From positions 1,302,001 to 1,366,000 of the forward strand of contig NZ_AP025507.1 in assembly GCF_024347595.1 (NCBI RefSeq): a DNA stretch of 64,000 bases, written 5' to 3'. The notes under the pieces were generated by a model. It was not told where the DNA came from. It saw only the letters and a program-made list of their open reading frames with translations, and made no database searches. Position 1 is the stretch's first letter. The number at the start of each line of letters is the position of its first letter. Below are positions 26,561 to 36,565 of this stretch, piece by piece. The position numbers were made by a program, and so were the translations under genes. Source of the stretch: Vibrio pomeroyi (GTDB lineage: Bacteria > Pseudomonadota > Gammaproteobacteria > Enterobacterales > Vibrionaceae).

Positions 26561-28093
26561 ATGACGTACACAAACTTACATATCTCACGAAACGGACAGC
26601 GATCACACGTTATGATCGATAACGTGACGACTTTACCGTCCATTTTCGTTGCAAATTATGGAAGAAATGAACTAAGCAAAAAAAGTTTGGGGACTCAGGA
26701 AAATATCCTTGTTTCATTGCGGTTCTTCTACGTCTACTACTATAAGAAATATAAGCAAACCTTTGATTTCGACTTCTATCAACGTAAGTACAACATTTCA
26801 ACTTTTATCCATGAGATTGATGGATTCTTCAATTACCTACTCGGTAAACAACATCGTAAAGATAACGAAGATATTATTGCTCTCGTGCACTTAGATACTC
26901 CTATCTACAAAACAAATAAGGTCACCTATGGCAATCATATAAGAAATGTTGGTCGCTTTTTTCGGTATCTCAATTTTCGATACATGAACTTAAAATACCA
27001 AGATGTATCCCCAGTAAGAGCTCACGAGATAACTACTGAAAACTCTAAACAGCTTGATGAAAAACTACGTACTTTCAATCGTATAGAGGTATCTAAAAAC
27101 GAACCAGCCAATAGGTATAAAAGTATCTCGGAACAGCAGAACATCGAGCTGAACAATATGCTTATCCCCTCTACCCCAGCTTTTACTGATCTGGAAACTG
27201 GTGAGCATTTTGAAGAAGTGATCAACCCACAGAACCCATTTAAAGAAGGGTTTCTTCAATATCGTAATTATCTTATGCATAGGTTGATGTATACCTATGG
27301 TTTGCGTGTCGGTGAAGTCCAGTTGATTTCGTTAGACTCCATTGGGGAGACGCTACCTGATTCACGCGGGAAGACTCGATTCATCCTAATTGTCCAGAAC
27401 TTACCTGATGGTGTGATTGACCCTAGGAAGAAACCACCGTCTATAAAGACGCAACACTCATATCGTCAGATCGAACTTACTGATGATGACTTCATCTTAT
27501 TGACGATTTTCATTGAACAATATCGTACTCCTTTGTTTAAAGAACAAGGTATCGAAGACCATAAGGTTCTGTTCGTCAAGAGCAGAGGTACGTTAGCACC
27601 TATATCTTACGATGGGGTACGCACCCTTTACAGAGACAAGATTGACCCTATTTTTATTGCCCATTACCCATATTATCGGGCAAAAGGCAAAATGAATATT
27701 GATTACATGGTTACTTTGACTCCCCATGTTGGGCGACATACATGGGCGTACATCACTCTTGAGTTCATCTACAACGAAATTCTGAAAGAAAGCTTAATGA
27801 TGGCTCGCGATTACGGCATTCGAGCGAGGATGAACGGCGAAATGGATGCTGCTGTAGAAAAGCTTCGCAAACTAGGTGGCTGGTCTGTGAAGAGTCAGCT
27901 TCCTTTAATGTATGCAAAACGATTCGTTGAAATAGTTAGTAACGAGAGCAATATCAGACGAACAAAGCGAGCGGATTGGCAGACAGCTATACCAGAAAGA
28001 AGGGTTTCGCTACATAAAGTGGAATCACCAGATAACTCATTAAAAGATGATGGATACGATGATGAAATCCCGTTCGACGACTTATTTAACTAA
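26561..28093 (+). CDS. Tyrosine recombinase (GmtY-like)
   Basis: I place the start at ATG 26561 (MTYTNLHISRN). The catalytic C-terminal half shows the family residues: R in YGLRVGEVQL (~residue 248), HVGRHTW (~390) and a nucleophile tyrosine candidate in LMYAKRFVE (~450). The N-terminal part would be the core-binding domain. It is the first of three recombinases in tandem, and overlaps the second by 47 bp. By order and length it fits GmtY of GMT elements; the alternative is a Tn554-type TnpA relative. Confidence 0.78.
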   Translation: MTYTNLHISRNGQRSHVMIDNVTTLPSIFVANYGRNELSKKSLGTQENILVSLRFFYVYYYKKYKQTFDFDFYQRKYNISTFIHEIDGFFNYLLGKQHRKDNEDIIALVHLDTPIYKTNKVTYGNHIRNVGRFFRYLNFRYMNLKYQDVSPVRAHEITTENSKQLDEKLRTFNRIEVSKNEPANRYKSISEQQNIELNNMLIPSTPAFTDLETGEHFEEVINPQNPFKEGFLQYRNYLMHRLMYTYGLRVGEVQLISLDSIGETLPDSRGKTRFILIVQNLPDGVIDPRKKPPSIKTQHSYRQIELTDDDFILLTIFIEQYRTPLFKEQGIEDHKVLFVKSRGTLAPISYDGVRTLYRDKIDPIFIAHYPYYRAKGKMNIDYMVTLTPHVGRHTWAYITLEFIYNEILKESLMMARDYGIRARMNGEMDAAVEKLRKLGGWSVKSQLPLMYAKRFVEIVSNESNIRRTKRADWQTAIPERRVSLHKVESPDNSLKDDGYDDEIPFDDLFN

Positions 28094-29726
28094 TAACTCT
28101 GCACAAGAGCCGAGTCCATTGAAACAGAAGTCTTCCATGTTCACCTCTGAGCAGCTTCAATGGATTAAAAATATCGATCTACCGTCAAGGTTGCTCCTCG
28201 TGAGTGCAACGGAGTTTGATGACCAGTTTTTGAGCCTGATTCCTAGTGATTGGCGCTACAGATTTTCGGGTGATAACAAAGCCATCCTTTTCAGTAGTGG
28301 TTCGCATTTTCGTAATCTTTTGCCAGAAACAATCACCCTCATAAAATACTTAACTCTTGAATATATCAAGGAAAATTCTGCAGGAGTTGCTGATAAATTC
28401 GCAATTTTAATTGCTAGAACTTTTACCGAGATTGAAGAAGTTAGACGCGAGAGTCTTATTGAAAAGTTACAGCAGCTTGTTTTCAAAGTTGGCAGAAATC
28501 ACTCGGACAATAGCCAGTTCTACTACACACTATATGCCTTACGCAAACTCGAACGTAGTAAATTCTTTAAATATACTGGTGTTAAAGGTGACCTCGAAGA
28601 TTTGTTACTCAAAGTTCCACGCCCTCGAAACAGTAACTGGGGACGTTACCAAAACCTAGACCTCGTTATCCCTGATGAGGTATGCCTAATGATCGAGAAC
28701 GGTGTACAACAATGGTCATCCAAATTATGCCCGAAACTAGACAACAAAGAACTTAAGCTTACCCACATAAAAAAAGTTAAGAAAGCCGCCAATCTCGATG
28801 TTTTAAGAGACTGTATAATTATTGGCATAGTCTACTATACGGGAGCAAGACCAGTTCAAATCAATAAAATGGCGGGAGGTGACTATGTGGTGGACACTGA
28901 AAATAAAAGAGGAATGCGCTACTCGTTGCTAGTGCCATATGCCAAGAAGACAAAACTCACCATCGACCGAATTCGGGTTGCTATTCCAGAAGAGCTTGGG
29001 AAATTGGTCAGTTTGTATAAGTATCTAAGTGGTATTGGAGACGAAGAGCCGTTGTTTTCTTCCAAAGTTTCTACAGTAAAAATGGTTGATAAGTCTATTA
29101 AGAGCATGCTTCTCAAATTCTCTCCCAAAGATATTCAAGAGGCAGTGTGGACTGATGGTTACGTGCTACCTGTATACCCAGCGAGTCTGTTTCGCCATAA
29201 CGTAGGTCATTCTATGGCAATGAATGGTGCGAGCGCCCCTGAAATTGCTTACATCATGGGACAGTCTACCTTTACTGTTGCTGACAGATATATCGCAGCT
29301 ACCCCAGAAATATCTGACATCCGTGAGCAGGCTTTAGGTCGAAATCCTGTGTTCAAAAACATGCTCGCATTGATGTTGACTGGAAATCTAATCCTGAGTA
29401 ATGAATGGCAAGATCGTCGGGTTGCCGCATCAATTGGTGGCAAATTACACCATCACATCGGTGGCTGCAATTACGAAGAAAATATTTGCCCTTTCTCCCA
29501 AGGTCGTGGGTGCTATGGGTGCCTGTACTTTATGCCCTTTATTGACGGTAACCATCAGGCAGTACTCAATTCATTTTTTGATGAACTAGACGAGATTCGT
29601 AACGTTGCTGATGATGCTGGATTGCTACACCACCCGCTAATGACAGAGTTAGTACGTCGGAAAGATCATGTAGTTCAGGTAATGGCTCGCATTAAAATGG
29701 TTAAGAGCAAGGATGAAAGCGAATAA
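28047..29726 (+). CDS. Second tyrosine recombinase of the island
   Basis: The 559-residue protein shows R in YYTGARPVQINK (~residue 267), FRHNVGHSMA (~382) and tyrosine in TVADRYIAAT (~414), so an active recombinase is plausible. After the catalytic domain a cysteine-rich stretch (GGCNYEENICPFSQGRGCYGCLYF, ~residues 472-495) may bind metal. It is translated from inside the first gene, and its stop abuts the start of the third. It resembles TnpB-type partners of Tn554-like elements. Confidence 0.75.
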   Translation: MMDTMMKSRSTTYLTNNSAQEPSPLKQKSSMFTSEQLQWIKNIDLPSRLLLVSATEFDDQFLSLIPSDWRYRFSGDNKAILFSSGSHFRNLLPETITLIKYLTLEYIKENSAGVADKFAILIARTFTEIEEVRRESLIEKLQQLVFKVGRNHSDNSQFYYTLYALRKLERSKFFKYTGVKGDLEDLLLKVPRPRNSNWGRYQNLDLVIPDEVCLMIENGVQQWSSKLCPKLDNKELKLTHIKKVKKAANLDVLRDCIIIGIVYYTGARPVQINKMAGGDYVVDTENKRGMRYSLLVPYAKKTKLTIDRIRVAIPEELGKLVSLYKYLSGIGDEEPLFSSKVSTVKMVDKSIKSMLLKFSPKDIQEAVWTDGYVLPVYPASLFRHNVGHSMAMNGASAPEIAYIMGQSTFTVADRYIAATPEISDIREQALGRNPVFKNMLALMLTGNLILSNEWQDRRVAASIGGKLHHHIGGCNYEENICPFSQGRGCYGCLYFMPFIDGNHQAVLNSFFDELDEIRNVADDAGLLHHPLMTELVRRKDHVVQVMARIKMVKSKDESE

Positions 29727-32306
29727 ATGGCACGGGAAGTCACAACTCTAAATAATAAGTATGCAAAGAACTTAGTCGCGTTTATTGACAAATATAAAGC
29801 TAAATTCGAGGAGGAACTTGCTAAACATAATGCAGTTGGGCAATTGGACTGGAATGCAGGTTCTTGGCCTTTTGGAGAGAAAGGTGTTGCATGGTTAAAA
29901 GAAACTAAAAACCACGGGGTTAAATGGGAAGAAGTTTCAAAACGCATGAAGGGTCTCACTAAAGTGAGCATATCCATCGAGTTTCAAGACTTTATGCGTG
30001 CCTACCACATGTATCAGGTTAGCACTTCCGATGGCACATTATCGGGTTCAACACTGGATAAGCCATTGCAAGTCATGAAGCGCTGGTATTGGGAGATGGT
30101 CCAAACAAACGGTTGTACTCATCCAATGCATCTGACTGCCGACATCATTCATGCAGCCATGGATCGTCACTATGATAATTCGACTAGTCCTTCCAATGTT
30201 AGTGACTATTGTGATGTTGCCGTAAGTATTATCAAACGGCTCCGCCAATACGACCTGTTTATGGTGAACATCGAAGTCGAAAATAAACATGAGTCTCGTA
30301 ATACTACTGTTGGTACAAACGCAAGAAAGAAGGCTGAACAATTAAACCCAGATGACACTAACGATAAAAAGCTTATCTCAATCCGTGCTTTTATGAGTGT
30401 CATTGAGTTGATGGCACTAGCTGAAAACGATTATCAACGTATCTTCTATAATATGTTGTTACTTTGCATCATCTGTGGCTTCCGCTTCCAAGAGTATATG
30501 ACGATGAGGATGGATTCATTGGTTAAAAGGGAAATCACAGATGAGAGTCAACGCCAGCACGCTATTGACAACGGCTGGCCTACTTACAAGCTAGGTATCG
30601 AATATCTTGGTGCAAAAAAATCAGGTTGGCGAATTCACTGGCTTGCACCAACCTCTTATCCAATCATAGAGATGATCTATGAACAGGTTGAAGAGTTAAC
30701 CGCAGGGTTCCGTGAGACAGTAAAAGGCTTAAGGGAATCTAATTTCACCAATTTTTTGCCTAGTAAGATTTATGAACTGCAAGATGAATGGATTGAGCAA
30801 GATGAACTCTTTGGAATTATGTTCACTGGTACGGGCGGTTCACGTAAAGACGTCGGTGTAAGTATTCGTTCGTCAATTTTAGAATATGCTGGTCATAAGC
30901 CTAATGTCATCCCTATTGATAATAATGAGAATAATTGGTATTTCACCAAAGGGCAGTTGAATGATTACGTCTATCGTCGTTATGTCAAATCTAAGAATTT
31001 CACGCATGGGCACCAGTGTGTGTTGTCGGTAAAAGATAATGGTGACTGGGAGCATTTCAACTACGAAGACTTAATGTTCATTGTGCCGAAAGGTGCTTTT
31101 GGTATTGTTCAAGATTTTGTTTCATTACAGAACATAGTTCCTCTGGATGAGCATTCGGTTGAGACATGGTTAGGTAGTCCCGATGATACCCGTAAATCTA
31201 TCTTCGATTACTTTAATTTATTCGAGGATGATGGGGCCCGAATTAAGCTTAAAAAGCACGTACCAAGGCATAACATCAATACTTTCTTAGCTATCGCAGG
31301 CGTGACTGACCACATCCAAGCTATCTTGATGGGCCGTGTTGATATAACCCAGAATAAATACTATCAGCACCAAGCCCAATCACAGTCATATCAAACAGCT
31401 TCATTGGCAGTGACTATGCTAGAGAAAGCTTATGAGGAGAACAAAAAGACTCTTTCAAAGGATGATCAGTTATCCCTCTTTGATATCGTAGGTGAACCCG
31501 CACTTCAGCCTGATCCTACTGCACCAGCAATACATAAGCCACCTAAGTCGTTGGTTAATCGCCGGTTGGCTGCCTTTGCCAGAACAGCTAGATCTATCAA
31601 GAACACAGGCGTTGCTAATGTTAAAGCATCTGCTTCAATGGCAGTAAACCCTCACCTTAGCGATGAGCATAACCTTAAGCAGAATATGCAGACTTTTGGT
31701 GAAACAACTGCTGAAGTTACAGATTACATAGCCGGTGCAATGTCGCATAAGTTTCTCCCAGAGCTTAAAGCCGCTCATGACAAGCTAGTGCAGCAAGGCT
31801 TAGCACAAAAGGCGAAAGAACTACTAGAGCGACATGCAAAACTTCACCCTCTCGGGTTCGGTGGTTGCACACGTGACGTTGCTCGCTGGGGCTGCCCTCA
31901 TTCAGTGAAATGTCAGTCAGGATTACCATGTGCTTACTTCACTCTTACAGGTCGCTTGGGGGAAGCTGAAGAAGCATCTCGACGTCTGACTGTCAAGAAA
32001 GATGAGATTATTGTGCTTCGTAAATTAGCTGAAGATGACCCTAATTTCAAATTCGCTTTAGAAGAGCAAGAAGAGGCTCTCCTTGTGCTGGAAGCTTTGG
32101 AAGCTGATGCCATCGAGACTCATAGAGCCAAGAAGCTAGTAGATATCATATCGGACGATATGGACAACCCTTTTAGGCGAATCGCTGCGAGAATTAATGA
32201 CCAAATGTTAGTTGGTAAGACCCCTAAAACCCTTGCTGACCTGTTCTTTATCGAACAGAAACGCTTGGAGATAAATGCTGCAAAGAAGGAAGAGAATAAT
32301 GGCTAA
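29727..32306 (+). CDS. Large tyrosine-recombinase-like protein (GmtZ-like)
   Basis: The 859-residue protein has R in ICGFRFQEYM (~residue 250), PRHNINTFLA (~513) and NKYYQH (~543), a degenerate but recognisable recombinase core. A cysteine/histidine cluster follows (GGCTRDVARWGCPHSVKCQSGLPC, ~710-735), then a long charged helical C-terminus that is probably coiled coil. It begins directly after the stop of the second recombinase and overlaps the fourth gene by 8 bp. It matches GmtZ by position and size, which is inference. Confidence 0.7.
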   Translation: MAREVTTLNNKYAKNLVAFIDKYKAKFEEELAKHNAVGQLDWNAGSWPFGEKGVAWLKETKNHGVKWEEVSKRMKGLTKVSISIEFQDFMRAYHMYQVSTSDGTLSGSTLDKPLQVMKRWYWEMVQTNGCTHPMHLTADIIHAAMDRHYDNSTSPSNVSDYCDVAVSIIKRLRQYDLFMVNIEVENKHESRNTTVGTNARKKAEQLNPDDTNDKKLISIRAFMSVIELMALAENDYQRIFYNMLLLCIICGFRFQEYMTMRMDSLVKREITDESQRQHAIDNGWPTYKLGIEYLGAKKSGWRIHWLAPTSYPIIEMIYEQVEELTAGFRETVKGLRESNFTNFLPSKIYELQDEWIEQDELFGIMFTGTGGSRKDVGVSIRSSILEYAGHKPNVIPIDNNENNWYFTKGQLNDYVYRRYVKSKNFTHGHQCVLSVKDNGDWEHFNYEDLMFIVPKGAFGIVQDFVSLQNIVPLDEHSVETWLGSPDDTRKSIFDYFNLFEDDGARIKLKKHVPRHNINTFLAIAGVTDHIQAILMGRVDITQNKYYQHQAQSQSYQTASLAVTMLEKAYEENKKTLSKDDQLSLFDIVGEPALQPDPTAPAIHKPPKSLVNRRLAAFARTARSIKNTGVANVKASASMAVNPHLSDEHNLKQNMQTFGETTAEVTDYIAGAMSHKFLPELKAAHDKLVQQGLAQKAKELLERHAKLHPLGFGGCTRDVARWGCPHSVKCQSGLPCAYFTLTGRLGEAEEASRRLTVKKDEIIVLRKLAEDDPNFKFALEEQEEALLVLEALEADAIETHRAKKLVDIISDDMDNPFRRIAARINDQMLVGKTPKTLADLFFIEQKRLEINAAKKEENNG

Positions 32307-32796
32307 GACACCACGGAGTAGAAATGCTGATGACAAAGTAATTCAAGGGGCGGAGCTTACTTATTACATTAAAGCTGAACTGCAAACCATGCTTCGAGAG
32401 GGGCTTGAGAAGTCCCCTATCCAACCAGCTACACTCCATGCACGCCTTAAGATCAAAGGTATCATCAAGGGGGGAGTTAGCACCCTGACTTCCCGGAGGG
32501 ACATCATCAATGACTATAAACTTCGGCAGCATAATAATCATGAGGATGGTAAGCGTGAATTAACCACCGAAGAGAAAGACATGCTGGCTAATGGGCGAAC
32601 AGGAGCTGCCTATATAAAGAAGGCTAACCGCCTTGATTGTGAGCTTAAAGACTTCAGGGCAAGGTATGAGCGTAACATCCTAGCTGTCACAGACATCATC
32701 GAGTATGTTGATCTACAGAGTCCTATCAATGTTGAGGATTTACTTGCTGATCATCTAATTCGGGAATTAGCAGAAAGGAAAAGAAACAGCAAATAA
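32299..32796 (+). CDS. Small recombinase-associated protein (GmtX-like)
   Basis: Starting at ATG 32299 (MAKTPRSRNADD), inside the 3' end of the large recombinase gene (ATGGCTAA overlap), the 165-residue product is basic and helical. It has a probable coiled coil at the end (LIRELAERKRNSK). It corresponds to the third member of the GMT trio and to TnpC-like helpers of Tn554. No catalytic motif is visible. Confidence 0.7.
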   Translation: MAKTPRSRNADDKVIQGAELTYYIKAELQTMLREGLEKSPIQPATLHARLKIKGIIKGGVSTLTSRRDIINDYKLRQHNNHEDGKRELTTEEKDMLANGRTGAAYIKKANRLDCELKDFRARYERNILAVTDIIEYVDLQSPINVEDLLADHLIRELAERKRNSK

Positions 32797-32976
32797 TAAA
32801 AAGAGTCTTGGGTAAGCAATGATGGAAAGCAGTAACTGACGTTTGTTGAGCCAACGTTGTGTAAACTTCACAACTGAATATGACGAAAGAGAAATCAGAT
32901 CACCTAAATATAGAGTATTCTGCTTACATGCTGCAATCAAAATACTCAAGAATTATGTTCTTATTTGAAGACAAAA

Positions 32977-35900
32977 TTACCAAACATTACTGAAATTAGA
33001 ATAATTTGGATCTACGCATTCTTCTGGAATATTAACTGTATTCTTTAAGTGTTCTTCCAGTAATAACGGCGTATTAGCTCTGATCTCATCCATGCTGTTA
33101 TAGATTGTCATACCATCACGAATAAGTTGGCTTGAACAAGATTCGTGACACCAATCCTTGTAGTTACCAACAATGAATAAATGGTGCTTTGCTCGTGTAA
33201 CAGCAACATTTATCAGGTTAGGCTTACTGTTTACCCACTTAATGCCACCTGTGGTTCCCCTAGCCTTCGATGCGGCCAAACAGAAGATAACAACAGATGC
33301 TTCTTTGCCTTGGAAAGTATGAACGGTGCCAATGTTATCTTTTATAAAATCAGCGACTTCAGCCCCTCCTTTACCACCGAGTTGAGCCGCTTGGTGCATC
33401 CATTGTTTGTTCAAAGGCTGTTTGTATAAAGATTTCCAGTTACTCTGAAGTTCATTCTTCATGTGAGTAAAAGGTGTAATTAGATAAATACCACCTTTCG
33501 CCATATTCGGCTGATTTTCAACAAGGTAACGTACTAATTCAAATGCAGAATCGGCTTCAGTATGGTTATTGTAACGCTGGCGTTTAATAGAATCTTTACT
33601 CTCAACCACGTTAAACCAGCCTGAAGAAATAGATTTCCACTTGTAAGGTACTGTAGCTATAACCATTTTATTATCGTAGGCAATACTATTAGCAATAGAG
33701 AACATTGGTTCTGTACAGCGGCGGTGAACTAACAAAGGCAGTCCAACCTGTCGTTGGCCTATCAACGCTTTTATTGGTCCGGCTCTATCTGCTAATAACT
33801 GAGCTGAAGACTCGCTAACAAGGAAGCAGTCACCCCACGAGGTTTCACCATCTTTGTTGGATATAGCAATAAAATCAGATGCAATACCTCTGTCAATTTC
33901 GCCTTGCACTGGAACCACAGGTTCAAGCTGAATAGGATCCCCAACAACCATAGCCTGTTTGCAGCGCTGGAGTAACCCAACGACATGATAATTAACTGAC
34001 TGTCCCGCCTCATCGAACATTGCTAAGCCTATCGTTGCTTTCTTTTGCATTAAGCGGAATTGGCTTTCTACTGATGATAGCGATGTCGACATTACTGGAT
34101 ACAAAAGGAATAAAAGCCCCCACAATGTTTCATGGTTAGGAGTGTTTTCATGACTTTGATATTTACCGTTGATGAGCTGTGGTAACAATTTGAAAGTATT
34201 ATGATGCTCAGCTGCATTTAGCTTTATCATTGCCTCGTTAACACGCAAGGCCGCAACGAAAAGCTCACTTCTGAGCTGATTGATACCCTTACTGCCAATT
34301 GGTGATAATTGTTGGATACGGGCTTCAGCATCATGGTTTTCTTCATTACCCTGTAACCCAAATGCAGCCTTAGTAATTAAATGGCTACATGGGTCTATTC
34401 CCCATTTATCAAAATTACTTGAGTTTAAATCTTCTAGCGCATCACTATGGTTCTTAAGCAAAGTGTTAAAAACATCCTTTGCATCTTTATACTCAGCTTC
34501 TAACTCATGTTTCCAAAGCTCTGATTTCCACCAAACCTGTGCTAATTTTTGTAAAGCAGTGAGGGATTCTAGCCAAAGTTTTTCATCTAGTTGGCACCAT
34601 TTTTTGATGAACTCTTCAACTAACAGTTCATCATCAGCTACTTTTTCAAGTGCTTCACTCAAGGGTGCTAAAAATCCCATATGTGCTTTTAAGAATTTTT
34701 GACTGGACGCAATACCTTGAATAAAAGCAGAAATTTTCCCTGTTGCTTTTAATTCCCCAAAGTAGTCGTTAAGCAGGCTCTGAGCTTCATCCAGAGATTT
34801 TTCTTTCAGCTGATACACTAAAGGAGACAAACCAAGGTAATTACTCAACCCTTTTAGGTATCGTAATAACTTGTTTAACTTATTGTCACAAAATGCTTTT
34901 CTATTGCTACTGTTTCCTAGTACAGCACAGAACATACCCCATTCATCACTTTGTGATTGATGGCGGAAGTAACCGATATCATCGCGATATGATTCATGAA
35001 TTTTACCTAGAGCTGGTAATTCCATTGATATGTTTTCGACCGCTTTGTTGTTACTAGATGCAACAACAATTGAAGCATCTAGTACAGCTTCCAGCGCGCT
35101 ATCAGATGCCAACCAATCCTTATCTTCAGATTCAGCTTCAAGCAATTTAATTGTTCTAGTAACAAATCGGTCAGCGATAACATCTTTGAGTAATGTCGTT
35201 TTACCAGTACCGGGAGGGCCGTTAACAGCCACGATAGGGTTATCAATTTTCTTTGTCGCTAAGTTTACAGCGCAAGATTGCAATAGACTCAAGCCATAAT
35301 CCGGATTTTCAGGCCAGCGACCTTTAAAGAAGCCTCTAGTCATATTATGGTACTTATCAGCGTCTTCTCTCGCAGAGCCAAGCATCACTTGGTCATCATT
35401 ACCGAGTAAATATTGGTAAAGCGCTGGAGACAATGCATTCTTGGCAGATGTGTTACCGATTTGTTCCGCAATATAATTCAAATCATCGGCAAAAAATGGG
35501 CCTAACTGATTTTGCTCATTCCCATCAGGGTAATAACAAAAGCGCCAACGAAATGTAGTGATATCTTCTAAGTGAGGTTTAATCTTGCTAGGGTTTATCG
35601 CTTCATCGTACCTATCTTGCTTGTTTAATTCGACAGCTTTAGCATACTTCTCCATGAATTTTCGTGATTCATGGGTTGGCCAAAACTCTCTTGCAATACA
35701 GCGATTTATTTCAATGATTGCCGACTTTAACTGTTCTGTAGTCAGAGGCTCTACCGCATCAGTTTCAGGATTTTTTTTCCCAGAAAGATGTTTATTTAGC
35801 AGCTGATCAATTGATTCAAAACAGGTATTAACCCAATCAGTTAAAGTCATATTGGCAGGCACTGAAGACCTACATCGTCGATAAATAGTACGGATAGTTG

Positions 35901-36423
35901 CAAGGTTAACGACTTTGTCTTGATCTTCTTCGGAAAGTTGCCAAGTTAGATATTTCTCACCTGTAGAATCATGAGTATTTAAGGTTGGAATTAAAGCGAC
36001 ACCCAGTAAATAGCTTTTAGGAGTTACCGTATTAGGATGTAAAGGCTTACCGTTTTCGCCATCCTCATTTTTGAACAAATATCCGGCACGATGGCACTGA
36101 AACATCACAAACAGTTTGCTGTCTTTCTTAATCGCAGGAAATGGTTGTTCATCATCCAACCACTTTTTATCAAAATCATCAGCAGGTTCGCTAACAATGC
36201 CTTTCTTGAAATCATAAGGGCATTCTGGAATATCAAATAACTCAAAATCCAGCCAGTAATCCAGTACAGAGAGTATTTGAGAATCAGTTAACAACGATTG
36301 CTTATTCGATGTGAATTGCTGTACAACGCCCCTATTACTACTTGCTGCTTCTGACTTGTTACTCGAATGCTCAGATTGACGGCCAAACAATGTTTTTACT
36401 AATGCTTTCAGAGAGAAGCGCAT
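32977..36423 (-). CDS. Upf1-like SF1 helicase, third gene of a DUF262 operon
   Basis: The 1148-residue protein has Walker A GPPGTGKTTLL (~residue 400), Walker B FDEAGQS (~801), LPLLVHRRC (motif III/IV region), GTVHTFQGKEASVVIFCLA and motif VI VAVTRAKHHLFIVGN (~1073). This is an AAA_11/AAA_12-type superfamily-1 helicase with a ~390-residue N-terminal extension and a ~350-residue insertion between Walker A and B. It lies downstream of two DUF262 genes on the same strand, 140 bp away. Such helicases are common in antiphage loci; a defence role is inferred. Confidence 0.8.
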   Translation of the reverse strand: MRFSLKALVKTLFGRQSEHSSNKSEAASSNRGVVQQFTSNKQSLLTDSQILSVLDYWLDFELFDIPECPYDFKKGIVSEPADDFDKKWLDDEQPFPAIKKDSKLFVMFQCHRAGYLFKNEDGENGKPLHPNTVTPKSYLLGVALIPTLNTHDSTGEKYLTWQLSEEDQDKVVNLATIRTIYRRCRSSVPANMTLTDWVNTCFESIDQLLNKHLSGKKNPETDAVEPLTTEQLKSAIIEINRCIAREFWPTHESRKFMEKYAKAVELNKQDRYDEAINPSKIKPHLEDITTFRWRFCYYPDGNEQNQLGPFFADDLNYIAEQIGNTSAKNALSPALYQYLLGNDDQVMLGSAREDADKYHNMTRGFFKGRWPENPDYGLSLLQSCAVNLATKKIDNPIVAVNGPPGTGKTTLLKDVIADRFVTRTIKLLEAESEDKDWLASDSALEAVLDASIVVASSNNKAVENISMELPALGKIHESYRDDIGYFRHQSQSDEWGMFCAVLGNSSNRKAFCDNKLNKLLRYLKGLSNYLGLSPLVYQLKEKSLDEAQSLLNDYFGELKATGKISAFIQGIASSQKFLKAHMGFLAPLSEALEKVADDELLVEEFIKKWCQLDEKLWLESLTALQKLAQVWWKSELWKHELEAEYKDAKDVFNTLLKNHSDALEDLNSSNFDKWGIDPCSHLITKAAFGLQGNEENHDAEARIQQLSPIGSKGINQLRSELFVAALRVNEAMIKLNAAEHHNTFKLLPQLINGKYQSHENTPNHETLWGLLFLLYPVMSTSLSSVESQFRLMQKKATIGLAMFDEAGQSVNYHVVGLLQRCKQAMVVGDPIQLEPVVPVQGEIDRGIASDFIAISNKDGETSWGDCFLVSESSAQLLADRAGPIKALIGQRQVGLPLLVHRRCTEPMFSIANSIAYDNKMVIATVPYKWKSISSGWFNVVESKDSIKRQRYNNHTEADSAFELVRYLVENQPNMAKGGIYLITPFTHMKNELQSNWKSLYKQPLNKQWMHQAAQLGGKGGAEVADFIKDNIGTVHTFQGKEASVVIFCLAASKARGTTGGIKWVNSKPNLINVAVTRAKHHLFIVGNYKDWCHESCSSQLIRDGMTIYNSMDEIRANTPLLLEEHLKNTVNIPEECVDPNYSNFSNVW

Positions 36424-36565
36424 CCCTGTTCCTTCTTTTGTGACTAATGTTTGAACGCCAACCTAATGTGTACGAACTTACGAATAGAAATAACCTTAAT
36501 CTATCGATTATTTCAAAAAGGTTATTTTATATCAATAGTTTAAAGCTATCTCTATTCGTGTGCGC